The notes: generated by a model not told the origin, from the letters alone. A DNA stretch of 64,000 nt from Thalassotalea crassostreae (GCF_001831495.1 NZ_CP017689.1:2542001-2606000); one strand, 5' to 3'. Counted from the first letter of the stretch, positions 1 to 10,119 are shown. Translations and numbers: made by a program.

Positions 1-509
1 CGTTCATTCATTAGTCTAAGCATGGTTTTAACAAAGTTATAGCCATGCACCGAATATACCCAAGAGGTACGTATTACACAACAGGCACTACCAAGTACAT
101 CAATAGCCGCTTTTTCACCAGCGAGTTTGCTCTCACCATAAACGCCTATTGGAGTACATGTATCATCAGGAGTATAAGGAGAAGATTTACTACCATCGAA
201 GACAAAATCGGTTGATACTTGCACTAAATTTATGCCTAAATCAGCACAGACAACCGCGATGTTTTTAACGGCCTGTTCATTCAATAAAAAGGCATTTTCA
301 ACGTCTGATTCTGCTTTATCAACGGCTGTATATGCTGATGCATTAATAACGGCATCTGCACCTAATGAACCCATAACACTTTTAAGTGAATTAACATCAC
401 TTATATCAACATCATTTCGCCCTAAACATACAACAGAGCATTCTTCGCTATTAAGTAAACCTAGCTCAGTAGCAAGCTGACCACTTTTGCCTATGACTAC
501 AATTTTCAT
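1..509 (-). CDS. rfbD: dTDP-4-dehydrorhamnose reductase, 3' part beyond the window
   Basis: This NADPH-dependent reductase makes dTDP-L-rhamnose in the last step of the pathway. The reading frame opens at the ATG at 509 and runs off the left edge, so only about 169 residues are visible. They show a Rossmann start (MKIVVIGKSGQLA), the conserved NASAYTAVDKAE stretch, STDFVFDG, and the YGESK catalytic Tyr-Lys pair of the short-chain dehydrogenase type, all typical of RmlD. It starts 11 bases after rfbC ends, as the third gene of an rfbA-rfbC-rfbD run. The rfbB dehydratase is not in the window and may lie further left. Confidence 0.93.
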   Translation of the reverse strand, partial: MKIVVIGKSGQLATELGLLNSEECSVVCLGRNDVDISDVNSLKSVMGSLGADAVINASAYTAVDKAESDVENAFLLNEQAVKNIAVVCADLGINLVQVSTDFVFDGSKSSPYTPDDTCTPIGVYGESKLAGEKAAIDVLGSACCVIRTSWVYSVHGYNFVKTMLRLMNE

Positions 510-520
510 CAATAGCCTAC

Positions 521-1069
521 TTATTCAAAATATGGAGCTTCAGCAAAACTAAGCCCTTGCTCATCTTTTGCTGATAGTGAAGGAGCCTTACCATCAACTA
601 ACGGCCATTGAATGCCAATACTAGGATCATCCCATTTGAGTGATACTTCAAATTCAGGCGCATAATAGTCTGTGCATTTATAAACAAACTCGGCAGAGTC
701 ACTCATAACATAAAAGCCATGAGCAAAACCTTCAGGAACCCATAATTGACGTTTATTATCTGCAGACAACACAACACCAACATGTTTACCAAAGGTCGGA
801 GATGATTTACGCATATCAACCGCAACATCGTAAACTTCACCTGAGACGACACGAACAAGTTTGCCTTGAGTCATTTCAGTTTGATAATGAAGGCCACGTA
901 ATATGCCACAACTTGATTTGCTATGATTATCTTGTACAAAGCGACGCTCACAAACTTCCGACTGAAACGTATCATCACGAAACGTTTCCATAAAAAAGCC
1001 ACGTTCATCACCAAATACTGTAGGCTCTAAAATTACAACATCAGGAATGTCAGTTTTAATAAACTTCAT
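521..1069 (-). CDS. rfbC: dTDP-4-dehydrorhamnose 3,5-epimerase
   Basis: A cytosolic cupin enzyme that epimerises dTDP-4-keto-6-deoxyglucose at C3 and C5 in dTDP-L-rhamnose synthesis. The 182-residue length is normal for RmlC. Visible family marks are FGDERGFFMETF near residue 19, the catalytic His in RGLHYQ (about residue 61), VAVDMR with its conserved Asp (about 85), PEGFAHGF (112-119) and the YKCTDYY tyrosines near 130-136. Its ATG shares one base with the rfbA stop codon (TAATG), so the two are translationally coupled. Nothing looks degraded. Confidence 0.96.
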   Translation of the reverse strand: MKFIKTDIPDVVILEPTVFGDERGFFMETFRDDTFQSEVCERRFVQDNHSKSSCGILRGLHYQTEMTQGKLVRVVSGEVYDVAVDMRKSSPTFGKHVGVVLSADNKRQLWVPEGFAHGFYVMSDSAEFVYKCTDYYAPEFEVSLKWDDPSIGIQWPLVDGKAPSLSAKDEQGLSFAEAPYFE

Positions 1070-1944
1070 TAAAAGATCTTCTCTTCAATAATATTTAGCA
1101 AGTATTCGCCATAACCACTTTTACGTAGTGGCTCAGCAATGACCCGTAATTGTTCAGCAGTGATCCAACCGTTACGAAACGCTATCTCTTCTGGGCAATT
1201 GACCTTCAAACCTTGGCGCTTTTCAACCGTAGCTATAAACTGAGCCGCTGCTAATAAATCATCATGAGTACCAGTATCAAGCCAAGCAGTACCTCGTCCC
1301 ATAATTTGCACGTTTAATTCACCAGCCTGTAAATACTGATCAATTACGTCTGTTATTTCTAATTCACCACGTGCGGAAGGTTTAACATTCTTAGCAAATT
1401 CAACCACACGAGAATCAAAGAAATATATACCAGGAATTGCATAACTAGATTTTGGCACTGCAGGCTTTTCTTCAATTGAAATAGCCTTGCCAGTCTCATC
1501 AAATTCAACCACACCGTAAGATGTAGGATTGGCAACACGATAACCAAACACTGTACCACCAACGTCACGAGAAGCAGCCGAACGTAAAGACTTAACTAAA
1601 TCGTGACCATAAAACATGTTATCGCCAAGCACTAGAGCCGCAGAAGAACCAGCAAGAAAGTCTTCAGCAATAATAAATGCCTGTGCTAAACCATCTGGTG
1701 AAGGCTGAACAGCATATGTAAGTGACACTCCAAAACCAGAACCATCGCCAAGCAAACGCTCAAATCGATGAATTTCTTCAGGGGTGGATATAATAAGAAT
1801 TTCGCGGATACCTGCTTGCATTAATGTAGCAAGTGGGTAGTAAATCATTGGTTTGTCATAAACTGGCATAAGTTGCTTACTAACAACTTTTGTCAAAGGG
1901 TAAAGGCGTGTTCCACTGCCACCAGCTAAAATAATTCCTTTCAT
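1069..1944 (-). CDS. rfbA: glucose-1-phosphate thymidylyltransferase
   Basis: This enzyme joins glucose-1-phosphate and dTTP to give dTDP-glucose, the entry step to dTDP-rhamnose. The 291 residues open with the nucleotidyltransferase signature [11 protein letters not shown] (about 8-18), followed by [23 protein letters not shown], the EEKP motif and [15 protein letters not shown] are also typical of RmlA. It lies two bases downstream of the preceding epimerase gene and overlaps rfbC by one base. Length and motifs are complete. Confidence 0.97.
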   Translation of the reverse strand: MKGIILAGGSGTRLYPLTKVVSKQLMPVYDKPMIYYPLATLMQAGIREILIISTPEEIHRFERLLGDGSGFGVSLTYAVQPSPDGLAQAFIIAEDFLAGSSAALVLGDNMFYGHDLVKSLRSAASRDVGGTVFGYRVANPTSYGVVEFDETGKAISIEEKPAVPKSSYAIPGIYFFDSRVVEFAKNVKPSARGELEITDVIDQYLQAGELNVQIMGRGTAWLDTGTHDDLLAAAQFIATVEKRQGLKVNCPEEIAFRNGWITAEQLRVIAEPLRKSGYGEYLLNIIEEKIF

Positions 1945-1946
1945 AA

Positions 1947-2975
1947 CTAATTCTCGATTTCTAAATTGTAATATTCACGATACCAATTAACAAACTCAGC
2001 AACACCTTCTTTCACAGATGTTTTTGGTCGCTGCCCTGTAACCTCAAATAAGTCTTCAACTTCAGCATAAGTTTGGTAAACATCTCCAGGTTGCATATCC
2101 ATAAAGTTTTTCTCAGCTTTAACCTCTAACGAAGTTTCCATTGCTTCAATAAAATCAAGTAACTTAACAGGATTACCATTACCAATATTATAAATACTGT
2201 AAGGTGCAGAACTATTAGCGGCAGAGCTTGTCTCAACATTCCAATCTGTGTTAGCTGTTGGTATAACTCCTTGAATGCGTATAATACCTTCAACAATATC
2301 ATCAATGTAAGTAAAATCACGACGCATATCACCATGGTTAAACACTTTGATTTCACGGCCATTAGTTATGGCGTCAGCAAATAACATAGGAGCCATATCT
2401 GGTCTTCCCCATGGTCCATATACAGTAAAAAAACGTAAACCCGTGGTTGGTAAGTTATATAAATGCGAATAACTATGAGCCATTAGCTCATTAGACTTTT
2501 TGGTTGCTGCATAAAGTGATACAGGGTGGTCAACACTATCAGATGTAGCAAAAGGTACTTTAGTATTTAAACCATAAACAGAGGACGATGATGCATATAC
2601 TAAATGTTTAACATTATTGTGGCGACAGCCTTCTAATATGGTTAGGTGCCCTACTAAGTTTGAATCTGCATACGCTAGAGGGTTTTCAATAGAATAACGC
2701 ACACCAGCTTGTGCTGCTAAATGAATAACACGGTCAAACTTTTCATCCGAAAATAAACTAGCAATACCTTCACGATCTGCTAAATCCATTTTTACAAATT
2801 TAAATAAGCCACAATCAGAATAAGGTTTTAAGTTTTCTAAACGATCTTGTTTTAAACTAACTTCGTAATAATCGTTCAAGTTATCAAGGCCGATAACTGC
2901 ATGCCCTTGTTCACACAAACGCTGCGCAACAAAGTGGCCAATAAAACCAGCAGCGCCGGTAACTAAATATTTCAT
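1947..2975 (-). CDS. UDP-glucuronate 4-epimerase-like NAD-dependent epimerase
   Basis: Probably interconverts UDP-glucuronate and UDP-galacturonate for the polysaccharide repeat unit. The 342-residue extended SDR has GAAGFIG (7-13) for NAD binding, [17 protein letters not shown] typical of the LpsL/Cap1J type, and a YAATKK active-site Tyr/Lys. I place the start at 2975, because an AGGAAAAAAT ribosome site precedes that ATG. A frame open up to 3077 would overlap the ugd stop region and adds residues unlike any epimerase. Its neighbour ugd makes UDP-glucuronate, its presumed substrate. Substrate choice among uronates is inferred from context. Confidence 0.85.
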   Translation of the reverse strand: MKYLVTGAAGFIGHFVAQRLCEQGHAVIGLDNLNDYYEVSLKQDRLENLKPYSDCGLFKFVKMDLADREGIASLFSDEKFDRVIHLAAQAGVRYSIENPLAYADSNLVGHLTILEGCRHNNVKHLVYASSSSVYGLNTKVPFATSDSVDHPVSLYAATKKSNELMAHSYSHLYNLPTTGLRFFTVYGPWGRPDMAPMLFADAITNGREIKVFNHGDMRRDFTYIDDIVEGIIRIQGVIPTANTDWNVETSSAANSSAPYSIYNIGNGNPVKLLDFIEAMETSLEVKAEKNFMDMQPGDVYQTYAEVEDLFEVTGQRPKTSVKEGVAEFVNWYREYYNLEIEN

Positions 2976-3030
2976 ATTTTTTCCTAAAAAAATCCTGACA
3001 TAGTCAGGATTTCTCAACAATAATTTAAAC

Positions 3031-4197
3031 CTAATCGTTACCAAACAAATCGCGCGTATACACTTTGTTAGCAACATCAGCTAATTCTTCATCCATACGA
3101 TTTGAAACAATAACATCAGAAATAGATTTAAATTCTTCTAAATCAGCCACTACACGAGATTTAAAAAACTCATCATCTTTAAGTACAGGTTCATAAACAA
3201 CAACTTCAATACCTTTGGCTTTGATGCGTTTCATAATCCCTTGTATAGATGAAGCTCTAAAGTTATCTGAGCCAGATTTCATCACCAAACGATAAACACC
3301 AACAATTGTTGGCTTTCTTGCAACTATTGAATCCGCTATAAAGTCTTTACGTGTACGATTGGCATCAACAATTGCGCCAACCATGTTATTAGGTACATCA
3401 GCGTAATTAGCTAATAGCTGCTTAGTATCTTTTGGTAAACAGTAACCACCATAACCAAATGAAGGATTATTATAATGACTGCCTATACGAGGATCTAAAC
3501 TAACCCCTTCAATAATTGAACGAGAATCTAATTCATGTACTTCGGCGTAAGAATCAAGTTCATTAAAATAAGCAACACGCATAGCTAAGTACGTGTTAGA
3601 AAATAATTTAACAGCTTCAGCTTCAGTAGAACGAATAAATAAAACTTCTATATCTTCTTTCCAAGCACCTTCAACTAAAAGCCTTGAAAACGCACGAGCA
3701 CGCTCTGAATCTTCGCCAACAATTATACGTGATGGATAAAGGTTATCGTAAAGAGCCTTACCTTCGCGTAAAAATTCAGGAGAAAAGATTAAACCTTCAC
3801 AACCAAACTCTTCGCGAATGCGAGCTGTATAACCAACTGGCACTGTTGATTTAATTATCATACAAGCAGATGGATTAATCGCCATAACATCTTTAATTAC
3901 TGCTTCAACTGAAGATGTATTAAAGTAATTTGTAGTAGGGTCATAATCAGTAGGTGTCGCAATAATCACATAATCAGCGCCTGCATATGCTACTTCTTTA
4001 TCTAAAGTAGCTAAAAAATTTAGACTCTTATTTTCAAGAAAATCAGATATTTCTGTATCTTCAATTGGTGATTTACCTGAATTTAATAACTCTACCTTTT
4101 CAGGAATGATATCGACAGCAACAACTTCATTGTGCTGCGCTAATAACATGGCATTTGAAAGGCCTACGTAACCTGTACCAGCAATTGCAATTTTCAT
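3031..4197 (-). CDS. ugd: UDP-glucose 6-dehydrogenase
   Basis: Oxidises UDP-glucose to UDP-glucuronate with two NAD+. The 388 residues begin with a Rossmann GTGYVG motif (7-12), include STVPVGYT and SPEFLREG, and carry the catalytic Cys in GGYCLPKD (C253). The short length and the [21 protein letters not shown] start are those of the compact Ugd form common in enteric capsule and lipopolysaccharide loci. It sits three bases after the phosphoglycosyl transferase gene and just before the uronate epimerase, giving a likely UDP-Glc to GlcA to GalA path. Confidence 0.95.
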   Translation of the reverse strand: MKIAIAGTGYVGLSNAMLLAQHNEVVAVDIIPEKVELLNSGKSPIEDTEISDFLENKSLNFLATLDKEVAYAGADYVIIATPTDYDPTTNYFNTSSVEAVIKDVMAINPSACMIIKSTVPVGYTARIREEFGCEGLIFSPEFLREGKALYDNLYPSRIIVGEDSERARAFSRLLVEGAWKEDIEVLFIRSTEAEAVKLFSNTYLAMRVAYFNELDSYAEVHELDSRSIIEGVSLDPRIGSHYNNPSFGYGGYCLPKDTKQLLANYADVPNNMVGAIVDANRTRKDFIADSIVARKPTIVGVYRLVMKSGSDNFRASSIQGIMKRIKAKGIEVVVYEPVLKDDEFFKSRVVADLEEFKSISDVIVSNRMDEELADVANKVYTRDLFGND

Positions 4198-4199
4198 AA

Positions 4200-4766
4200 T
4201 TAATCCTTTATAACTCTATCACCACTTCCTTTACCTGTGACAGTTTGAATTATGTACTTAAAGTAATCACCTAAAGATAACGTCAAAATCATTTTTTCAT
4301 CCGTTTTAGCTAGAAGCTCTGGAGTTGACATGTCAATTTCATTCACTTGCGCAAGGCCAGTGATACCGGGACGCACATTATAAACCCCTCGAGATTCACG
4401 CTCACTAATTAATTCTTCTTGGTTAAACAAATTAGGACGAGGTCCTACTAAACTCATTTCGCCTCTAAATACATTCCAAAGTTGTGGCAATTCATCTAAT
4501 TTGGTTTTACGTAGAAAGTTACCAAATTTAGTAATAGACGCACTCGATGCTAAATGGCTTGCCACAGAAGCTGTGCCTACGGTCATGGTTCTAAACTTAA
4601 TAAGTTTAAAAGGCTTTTGATTACGCCCTACTCGCTCTTGAATGAAAATAGGAGAGCCAGTATCAAAATAACCGACAACGGTTAATACAATTAAAATAGG
4701 AAACCCAAATAAAAGCCCAAAGAAGGCAAATAAAAAATCTAGGATACGAATTACAAAATGAGTCAT
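4200..4766 (-). CDS. Initiating phosphoglycosyl transferase (sugar transferase, WcaJ/PglC type)
   Basis: Transfers the first sugar-1-phosphate to undecaprenyl phosphate on the inner membrane, starting repeat-unit assembly. It is a 188-residue minimal (monotopic) form with only the catalytic domain: one hydrophobic segment at about 7-33, KLIKFRTM (54-61), the catalytic Asp-Glu pair in [11 protein letters not shown] (D91, E92) and [10 protein letters not shown] (102-111). The longer WbaP/WcaJ N-terminal membrane domain is absent. The downstream-linked sugar epimerase at 4810-5748 is a usual partner, which suggests a modified HexNAc as first sugar, but this cannot be read directly. Confidence 0.92.
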   Translation of the reverse strand: MTHFVIRILDFLFAFFGLLFGFPILIVLTVVGYFDTGSPIFIQERVGRNQKPFKLIKFRTMTVGTASVASHLASSASITKFGNFLRKTKLDELPQLWNVFRGEMSLVGPRPNLFNQEELISERESRGVYNVRPGITGLAQVNEIDMSTPELLAKTDEKMILTLSLGDYFKYIIQTVTGKGSGDRVIKD

Positions 4767-4809
4767 ATGTCTCTCTATTAATAAAAAGAAATTATTGAAT
4801 AAATAAGGG

Positions 4810-5748
4810 TTATTTTTGAAAGTCTTTTACTGTTTCAGTAAAGCCATCTTCAACGGAATAAGGTGGTGTCCAATCAAGTGTTTGGCACGTATGATTTATA
4901 TCTACTTGAAGTGAACCAACTAACCTATCAACCAAAGTAGTTTTACCTGTTAATTTTCCAGCTAATTCAAATAAAGATTTAGGGAATGGCAGTAGCAAAG
5001 TGTTTTTGCCCATAGCTATACTCAAACGCTTAATAAAATCTGATAAAGATAAATCGTCATTATCTGACACTAAAAATATCTGATTTGCCGCTTTCTCGTT
5101 TTTCACACATTCAATAATCAAGCTGATTAAGTTACCAACATAAACCATTGAACGTTTATTGGCAGATAATGAGCCAAACGGAAGAGGTAAACCTTTACTG
5201 ACCAAGTTACAAATAGCGGCAAAATTTGCTTTAACGCCAGCCCCATATACTAAAGGGGGACGGATGATAACAATCTCCATTCCTGTTTCTTTTCCCAAAG
5301 CAATTAATTGCTCTTCAGCTTCAGCTTTTGAAATACCATATGGGTCTTCTGGTGCAGGTTGATCTGTTGAAGTGTAAGGTTTTTTGCCTGTGGTAGATTC
5401 TCCATTCACCTTAATTGAGCTAACAAAGATAAATCGTTTAACGCCAGCCTCTGCTGCAGAGCGAGCTAATTTCATAGTACCTAAAACATTTACTTCACGA
5501 AATTCCTCTAGGGGATTTTTTGCATACTCTCTCATTACATGCACCCGAGCAGCACAATGAATAATAATATCAACAGATAACAGTTTATCACTCCAGTCTG
5601 TAGCAGAGTCTATCCCATGAACAAATTTTTCACGCTCTTTATCTACCATTTCGCCTCGAAAGACTGTTACAACCTTTGAGTCATTATTTTTTAATTTCTT
5701 AAGTAATCGTTTTCCAACGAAGCCACTTGCTCCAGTAAGCAAAATCAC
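4810..5748 (-). CDS. NAD-dependent sugar-nucleotide epimerase/dehydratase
   Basis: An extended SDR of 312 residues with GASGFVG (6-12) for NAD binding, HCAARVHVM, a substrate-side FVSSIKVNGE stretch, PYGISKAEAE (catalytic Tyr and Lys), RPPLVYGAGVKANF and KRSMVYVGNL. This pattern is typical of genes paired with small initiating transferases (WbpV, Gne or GalE-like), where the product is often a 4-epimerised or 4-reduced HexNAc nucleotide. The precise reaction is not determinable here. It ends 43 bases before the phosphoglycosyl transferase start and follows the glycosyltransferase gene by 10 bases. Confidence 0.82.
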   Translation of the reverse strand: MILLTGASGFVGKRLLKKLKNNDSKVVTVFRGEMVDKEREKFVHGIDSATDWSDKLLSVDIIIHCAARVHVMREYAKNPLEEFREVNVLGTMKLARSAAEAGVKRFIFVSSIKVNGESTTGKKPYTSTDQPAPEDPYGISKAEAEEQLIALGKETGMEIVIIRPPLVYGAGVKANFAAICNLVSKGLPLPFGSLSANKRSMVYVGNLISLIIECVKNEKAANQIFLVSDNDDLSLSDFIKRLSIAMGKNTLLLPFPKSLFELAGKLTGKTTLVDRLVGSLQVDINHTCQTLDWTPPYSVEDGFTETVKDFQK

Positions 5749-5758
5749 AATATTTATC

Positions 5759-6907
5759 CTATAAACTTAGATATTTGTTAAATATTTGCATATATAATTC
5801 AAACTTAGTTGTTTTAAACTGACTGTTCATAACCTGTTGCCGCATTTTTTTAATAATCATATCTCGATGATCATTATTTAGTAATTTCACTAAGCCATCG
5901 TGAATTGCATCTATAGAATTCGGATCAACGTAAACTGCATACCCACCTAAAATATCTCTAACATAATTATAGTCGCTAGCGATCAGAGGTGTACAGCTTT
6001 CGATAGATTCAGAATAAACGGATGAATAATCTTCTTTGAAGCTTGGGATCACTGTAAACAAGCTAATACTATACAGTCTAAATAAGTCTTTTCTTTTTAC
6101 TTTCCCTAGATTCTCTATGTTGTTCAATAAAAACACTGAATTTAAATTACAATTTTTACAAAGCTTTTCGAACTCAAAGTCTTCAATTGTTAATAACAGC
6201 TTAAAATTTTTATTTTTCTCTCTCACTTTTACGCAGGCCTTGATGACATTTTCAAAGTTTTTATGAGGATAATAAGAAGACAACATTAGAATGTTGTTAT
6301 TACATAGTTTTAATATTTTATTATTTATACATTCTTGACTAGCATTAGTTATACTTTTACCAAAATTTGTGTTTATATTAGGAACAACACTTATTTCCTC
6401 AATGCTTTTATTTACTATATAAGCTAAATCTTTTGCACTTCTTTGCGTTTCGCAAATATAACTATCGGCTTTAAAAAGCCAACTTCGTTTATAAGAAAGG
6501 CTCATTTTAAAAAAAACTAAATCTAAATAATTTTTATATACTTTTGTAAACGGGATCTCTTTCGGCTTTGTTAACCAAGTATTAGCAACGCCCATGATAT
6601 GAAAGCTATCAAACTTTACATATGCAGGTCCAAATATTGTGTAAACCATATCGGGTAAGACTCTTCGCTCTATGGCTTTCAACCTAAATCGAGAAATTAT
6701 ATTTTTAGCTGGGCTTTGCCTGAAAACAAATATTTTTTGTCTTTGAATACCTAAATTTTTTATTTCTTCATATATTTGCGAGGAAACACAGTAGTGCCAC
6801 TCTACCCCTTTGTTATTCCAAAATTGGGACTCTTCGATAAAATAAACTGCACAGGAGATGCCACCTCCTTTTATTAAGTTAGTCGCATTAACTAATATTC
6901 TTTTCAT
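5759..6907 (-). CDS. Glycosyltransferase, GT4/GT-B type
   Basis: A 382-residue GT-B type enzyme that probably adds one sugar to the lipid-linked repeat unit at the cytoplasmic face. The N-terminus has a glycine-rich ATNLIKGGGISCAVYFIEE, and the C-terminal half has ILMLSSYYPHKNFENVIKACV and a donor-binding PSFKEDYSSVYSESIESCTPLIASD segment, where the second half of the usual E-x7-E motif is visible. AT content is high, as in the whole 5.7-13.5 kb stretch, which is common for laterally exchanged serotype genes. Sugar specificity is unknown. Confidence 0.85.
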   Translation of the reverse strand: MKRILVNATNLIKGGGISCAVYFIEESQFWNNKGVEWHYCVSSQIYEEIKNLGIQRQKIFVFRQSPAKNIISRFRLKAIERRVLPDMVYTIFGPAYVKFDSFHIMGVANTWLTKPKEIPFTKVYKNYLDLVFFKMSLSYKRSWLFKADSYICETQRSAKDLAYIVNKSIEEISVVPNINTNFGKSITNASQECINNKILKLCNNNILMLSSYYPHKNFENVIKACVKVREKNKNFKLLLTIEDFEFEKLCKNCNLNSVFLLNNIENLGKVKRKDLFRLYSISLFTVIPSFKEDYSSVYSESIESCTPLIASDYNYVRDILGGYAVYVDPNSIDAIHDGLVKLLNNDHRDMIIKKMRQQVMNSQFKTTKFELYMQIFNKYLSL

Positions 6908-6956
6908 TTTTAGCTGTCAATATTATTTTATAATTTACTGTTAACACCAATTTTTT

Positions 6957-7070
6957 TTAATTGCTAATAGAATTGATTAGATTTGCTCCATTTACATAAG
7001 GAAAATAAGCTATTACAACCAATAATACAGCGACGCCTCTCAGTCCATCTAATGCAGGTAAGTATTTCAC
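6957..7070 (-). pseudogene. Truncated acyltransferase-3 family gene remnant (N-terminal 37 codons)
   Basis: A GTG-started frame begins six bases after the stop of the GT2 gene and ends at a TAA at 6957-6959. It reads VKYLPALDGLRGVAVLLVVI and then AYFPYVNGANLINSISN. The YLPALDGLRGVAVLLVV block is the hallmark start of OafA/acyltransferase-3 O-acetylases, normally 330-650 residues with about ten membrane helices. After about 25 residues the match fades and only AT-rich sequence follows before the next gene. I infer that a polysaccharide O-acylase once sat here and was deleted. A functional 37-residue peptide is unlikely. Confidence 0.7.
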
Positions 7071-7075
7071 GATCT

Positions 7076-7852
7076 TTATCTTTTTATTAATCTATGTTTT
7101 GTTTGTTTTACAAGAAACCTTATTAGACTAATTAAATACCATCGAAAATGCTTGGAAAAAATATTTCTATTTTGATATCCGCCAATATGAAAAGCTTTAA
7201 TTTCTTTTAAATATATTACTGGCTCAGAAAGTAAATTGTTGGCCCTAAAACATATATCAACATCTTCATAATACATAAAATAGTTTTGATCAAACCCGTT
7301 CAATTCATCATAAAGAGAACACCTAAAAATTAAAAATGATCCTGCCGCCCAGTCAACATTATCTAAATGTCTAAGTTCAGCTTTGTTATAAGCGTCTGTT
7401 ACAGGCAATCTACGAATAAGATTAAGCAAAGATTTATTTGAAGGAAACTTTCGAATTGACAACTCACTGCGAGTCAATTTTTCATCAGAAAAAAGATTTA
7501 TCGCAAATAAGTTCATCGAATTAGTGGATAGAATATTGGTTAATTTATTTATCATATCACACGAAATAACCACGTCCGGGTTCATTGTTATAAACCAATC
7601 AGCAGGCTTAATTCCATGTTTTAGAGCGATAGAGAAGTTTTTATTATTGTTTTCACCAAATCCTAAAGGAATTGCAGATTCAGAGTAATGGAAGCCATTT
7701 TTCAAACTAAATTTTTTTAATTGACAATTTCCAACATTATCTCGTAACAAAATGGTAACATTTGGTAAGTTACCTATTTTAATTAACTCTTCATTCTTGA
7801 TAAGGTCTGATTCGTTATTATGAGACACTATTGAAATATAAATCGTAGCCAT
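7076..7852 (-). CDS. Glycosyltransferase family 2 (rhamnosyltransferase-like)
   Basis: A 258-residue GT-A fold enzyme. IYISIVSHNNESDLIKN opens the fold, DNVGN and FGENNNKNFSIALKHG follow, then the metal-binding WFITMNPDVVIS (a DxD-like NPDV) and AAGSFLIFRCSLYDELNGFDQNYFMYYEDVDICFRANN. The MYYEDVD-xCxR ending is typical of rhamnosyl- and related GT2 transferases. With rfbABCD nearby, a dTDP-rhamnose donor is plausible but inferred. It is cytosolic or peripheral at the membrane. The decayed acyltransferase frame begins six bases after its stop. Confidence 0.87.
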   Translation of the reverse strand: MATIYISIVSHNNESDLIKNEELIKIGNLPNVTILLRDNVGNCQLKKFSLKNGFHYSESAIPLGFGENNNKNFSIALKHGIKPADWFITMNPDVVISCDMINKLTNILSTNSMNLFAINLFSDEKLTRSELSIRKFPSNKSLLNLIRRLPVTDAYNKAELRHLDNVDWAAGSFLIFRCSLYDELNGFDQNYFMYYEDVDICFRANNLLSEPVIYLKEIKAFHIGGYQNRNIFSKHFRWYLISLIRFLVKQTKHRLIKR

Positions 7853-7869
7853 TTTTAACTTTTTCTCAC

Positions 7870-9024
7870 TTAAATTTTAAAATAAATTAGATTTACATGA
7901 AGCATTAGATTTATGCATATGAAGGTGTAAAAAATTTTTTTGTATGATAAGACAGGCAAGGCAGCAGCAATAAAAAAAGGAAGCATGAAAACATAATATT
8001 TAGCATTTACATAACTAGGAAATACAAAAACAATGCATAATATACTAACAAACCCAGCAATTGACGGAACGATGAAATCATTAACGTGCGAGATTTCTAT
8101 AGATTTAAAATTCTTTGCTAATTTAAATATTGAGTAAAAAATCAAACAGCCTATAGCCGCATATAAAATAGGAGATTTAACATATGCAGGAGTAAAGAAG
8201 ATAAACGACATGTATGTTATTATTGGTCTCAAAATAACAGGATATTTATCAACTAAATCTTTGCTCTCCAGAGCGTAGAACATAGCTTCTGCTTTCTCAG
8301 CTATTATAGGTATGTAAGGTATGTTTTTTAATATCTCTGTACCCAGAACATAAAACACTATGATTTGTATTGTCGCGACTGTTAATAACCAACTAAAACC
8401 TTTAATTGAATATAGCCATTGATAAACAATCGTTAAACAATAAAAAAACAGTACAACAATAAAGCTTCCAGCATCTATTGCAAAAATTGCCATTAGTAAA
8501 GCTATTACAACATAGATATTTTTAAAATATAAAACGATTAATATTGATAGGAACAAAACTAATTGCTCATCAGCTAAAACACCCAAGTAGTAAATAAAAC
8601 CAGGAAAGCAAAGACTCAACAAAATAGAAATTTGGCGAAAATTAAATTGAGGATTGTCACTTTTGTGCTTTGTAACACAAAGCATCAGTATCGGTATTGT
8701 AAAAAACAAAGCAATAAAAATCCGGATTAACGCTTGATAAAATGGCTGCTGACATGATTCTGCGTCTATAGACACATTTAAACTAGTGGGGGTTGAATTT
8801 ATTTGACAATTAGAATTAATATCGAGGTTCGACAACATACCTTCCAACCAGTGATATGGTGAAATAATGGGATGCGAATCCTGAATTATTTGATAGGCTC
8901 TATAGTTATAATCAGGTTCATCTCCAAATGGAAAAGAAAACCTAGCAACTATACAAGCTACTATTGCAAACAAGGAAATAACGAACCTTGCTTTAGAAAG
9001 CCGTAATTTATTTTTAGTAAACAT
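7870..9024 (-). CDS. Multi-pass membrane protein, candidate polysaccharide polymerase (Wzy)
   Basis: A 384-residue protein with roughly nine to ten hydrophobic segments and a large polar loop between the first and second (about residues 33-95). It has no sequence signature I can name with certainty. The placement inside a Wzx-containing locus that otherwise lacks a polymerase, and the long loop with FGDEPDYNYRAYQI after the first helix, make it the best Wzy candidate; EpsG- and GT-C-like proteins have a similar layout. Its start overlaps the stop of the GT4 gene at 9024 by one base. Function is inferred mainly from context. Confidence 0.6.
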   Translation of the reverse strand: MFTKNKLRLSKARFVISLFAIVACIVARFSFPFGDEPDYNYRAYQIIQDSHPIISPYHWLEGMLSNLDINSNCQINSTPTSLNVSIDAESCQQPFYQALIRIFIALFFTIPILMLCVTKHKSDNPQFNFRQISILLSLCFPGFIYYLGVLADEQLVLFLSILIVLYFKNIYVVIALLMAIFAIDAGSFIVVLFFYCLTIVYQWLYSIKGFSWLLTVATIQIIVFYVLGTEILKNIPYIPIIAEKAEAMFYALESKDLVDKYPVILRPIITYMSFIFFTPAYVKSPILYAAIGCLIFYSIFKLAKNFKSIEISHVNDFIVPSIAGFVSILCIVFVFPSYVNAKYYVFMLPFFIAAALPVLSYKKIFYTFICINLMLHVNLIYFKI

Positions 9025-10109
9025 TAACGGTTTAACATAGAGTCTAAGAAGCTATTAAACTTATTAGATATCTTATCTACACTATACTTTTCTGATATTA
9101 ACATCGCTTCGCTTGCCAAAGATTCTGCGAAAATATCATTCGTGATTAGTTCATCAATCGCATTTGCTAAAGATATGTAATCTCCCTTAGGAACCAATAC
9201 CCCATTAATGCGATTTTCAATTAATAGCCGAGCACCACCTGGGTCGCAATCAGTCGCTATACAAGCAGAACCAATCGACATTGCTTCAATTAAAGCATTA
9301 GGAATTCCTTCAAAGTCTGATGATAAGACATAAATCTTATCTTGCTTAACTTGCTCCTTAACGTTTTGCACCAGGCCATGAAATACAACATTATCAGACA
9401 AACCTAGTTGCTTGACTAGGTCCTTAACTATAGCTAAATCAGGTCCATCACCATAAAAGTTCAAAATTAATTTAGGGTATTTTTCAATTAATATATTCAA
9501 TGCATTCAGCATTAAATCTTGACGCTTTTGTTTTAATTCAAATCTACCGACAAACGAAATTGCAATATTTTTGTCATCCCAACTTATAGGTCTACATTCG
9601 TCTAAAATAACTGGATTCGGCAATATAATTGATTGTTTTTGCAATTTTTCAGGAAAATAAGCCCTAGCACCAGGAGTTTGGAATATCGCAGCATCAGCTC
9701 TTTCCATTCCATATCTCTTAATTTTTGAAATTAATCTAGTTTCAGACGCAGGAAATCCCCTTTCGGAGACGATTAAGGTGCAACCACAAATAACCTTTAT
9801 CAAAAAACCGTAGAAACTATTAGTTGAATTAAATGAAACAATAGCGTCCGGTTTCTGTTTTTTTACTACCTTTAAAATTGATAAAAAGTCACCTAATCTT
9901 TTTAAGATAGGTAATGCCAATCTTTTATCTCGCCTAATTAGATTTATGTTTTCATTTAACTTGTAATATGGATATTCTGAAGTTTCATAAGTATACATAA
10001 CGCAATTAAATCTTTCTTTATCAAGATTATTTGACAAAAAAGATACCATTTTATTTGCGCCACTGTAGGTAATCTTATGATAAATAAATAAAACTTTTTT
10101 CTTATTCAT
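9024..10109 (-). CDS. Glycosyltransferase family 4 (GT-B)
   Basis: A retaining GT-B transferase of 361 residues. It starts KKVLFIYHKITYSGANKMVSFLS, has SERGFPASE in the acceptor domain, then SFVGRFELKQKRQDLMLNAL and the donor-binding SSDFEGIPNALIEAMSIGSACIATD, followed by GGARLLI. This E-x7-E layout (FEGIPNALIEAM) is typical of GT4 enzymes such as PglA, PglH or WbnH that build lipid-linked oligosaccharides. It starts ten bases before the acetyltransferase pair ends and overlaps the candidate polymerase by one base. Donor and linkage are unknown. Confidence 0.88.
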   Translation of the reverse strand: MNKKKVLFIYHKITYSGANKMVSFLSNNLDKERFNCVMYTYETSEYPYYKLNENINLIRRDKRLALPILKRLGDFLSILKVVKKQKPDAIVSFNSTNSFYGFLIKVICGCTLIVSERGFPASETRLISKIKRYGMERADAAIFQTPGARAYFPEKLQKQSIILPNPVILDECRPISWDDKNIAISFVGRFELKQKRQDLMLNALNILIEKYPKLILNFYGDGPDLAIVKDLVKQLGLSDNVVFHGLVQNVKEQVKQDKIYVLSSDFEGIPNALIEAMSIGSACIATDCDPGGARLLIENRINGVLVPKGDYISLANAIDELITNDIFAESLASEAMLISEKYSVDKISNKFNSFLDSMLNR

Positions 10110-10119
10110 GATTCATTCT

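Noticed and set aside
2976..3077. N-terminal extension of the uronate epimerase
   Set aside because: The added 34 residues resemble no epimerase, overlap the end of ugd, and a ribosome site stands before the ATG at 2975.
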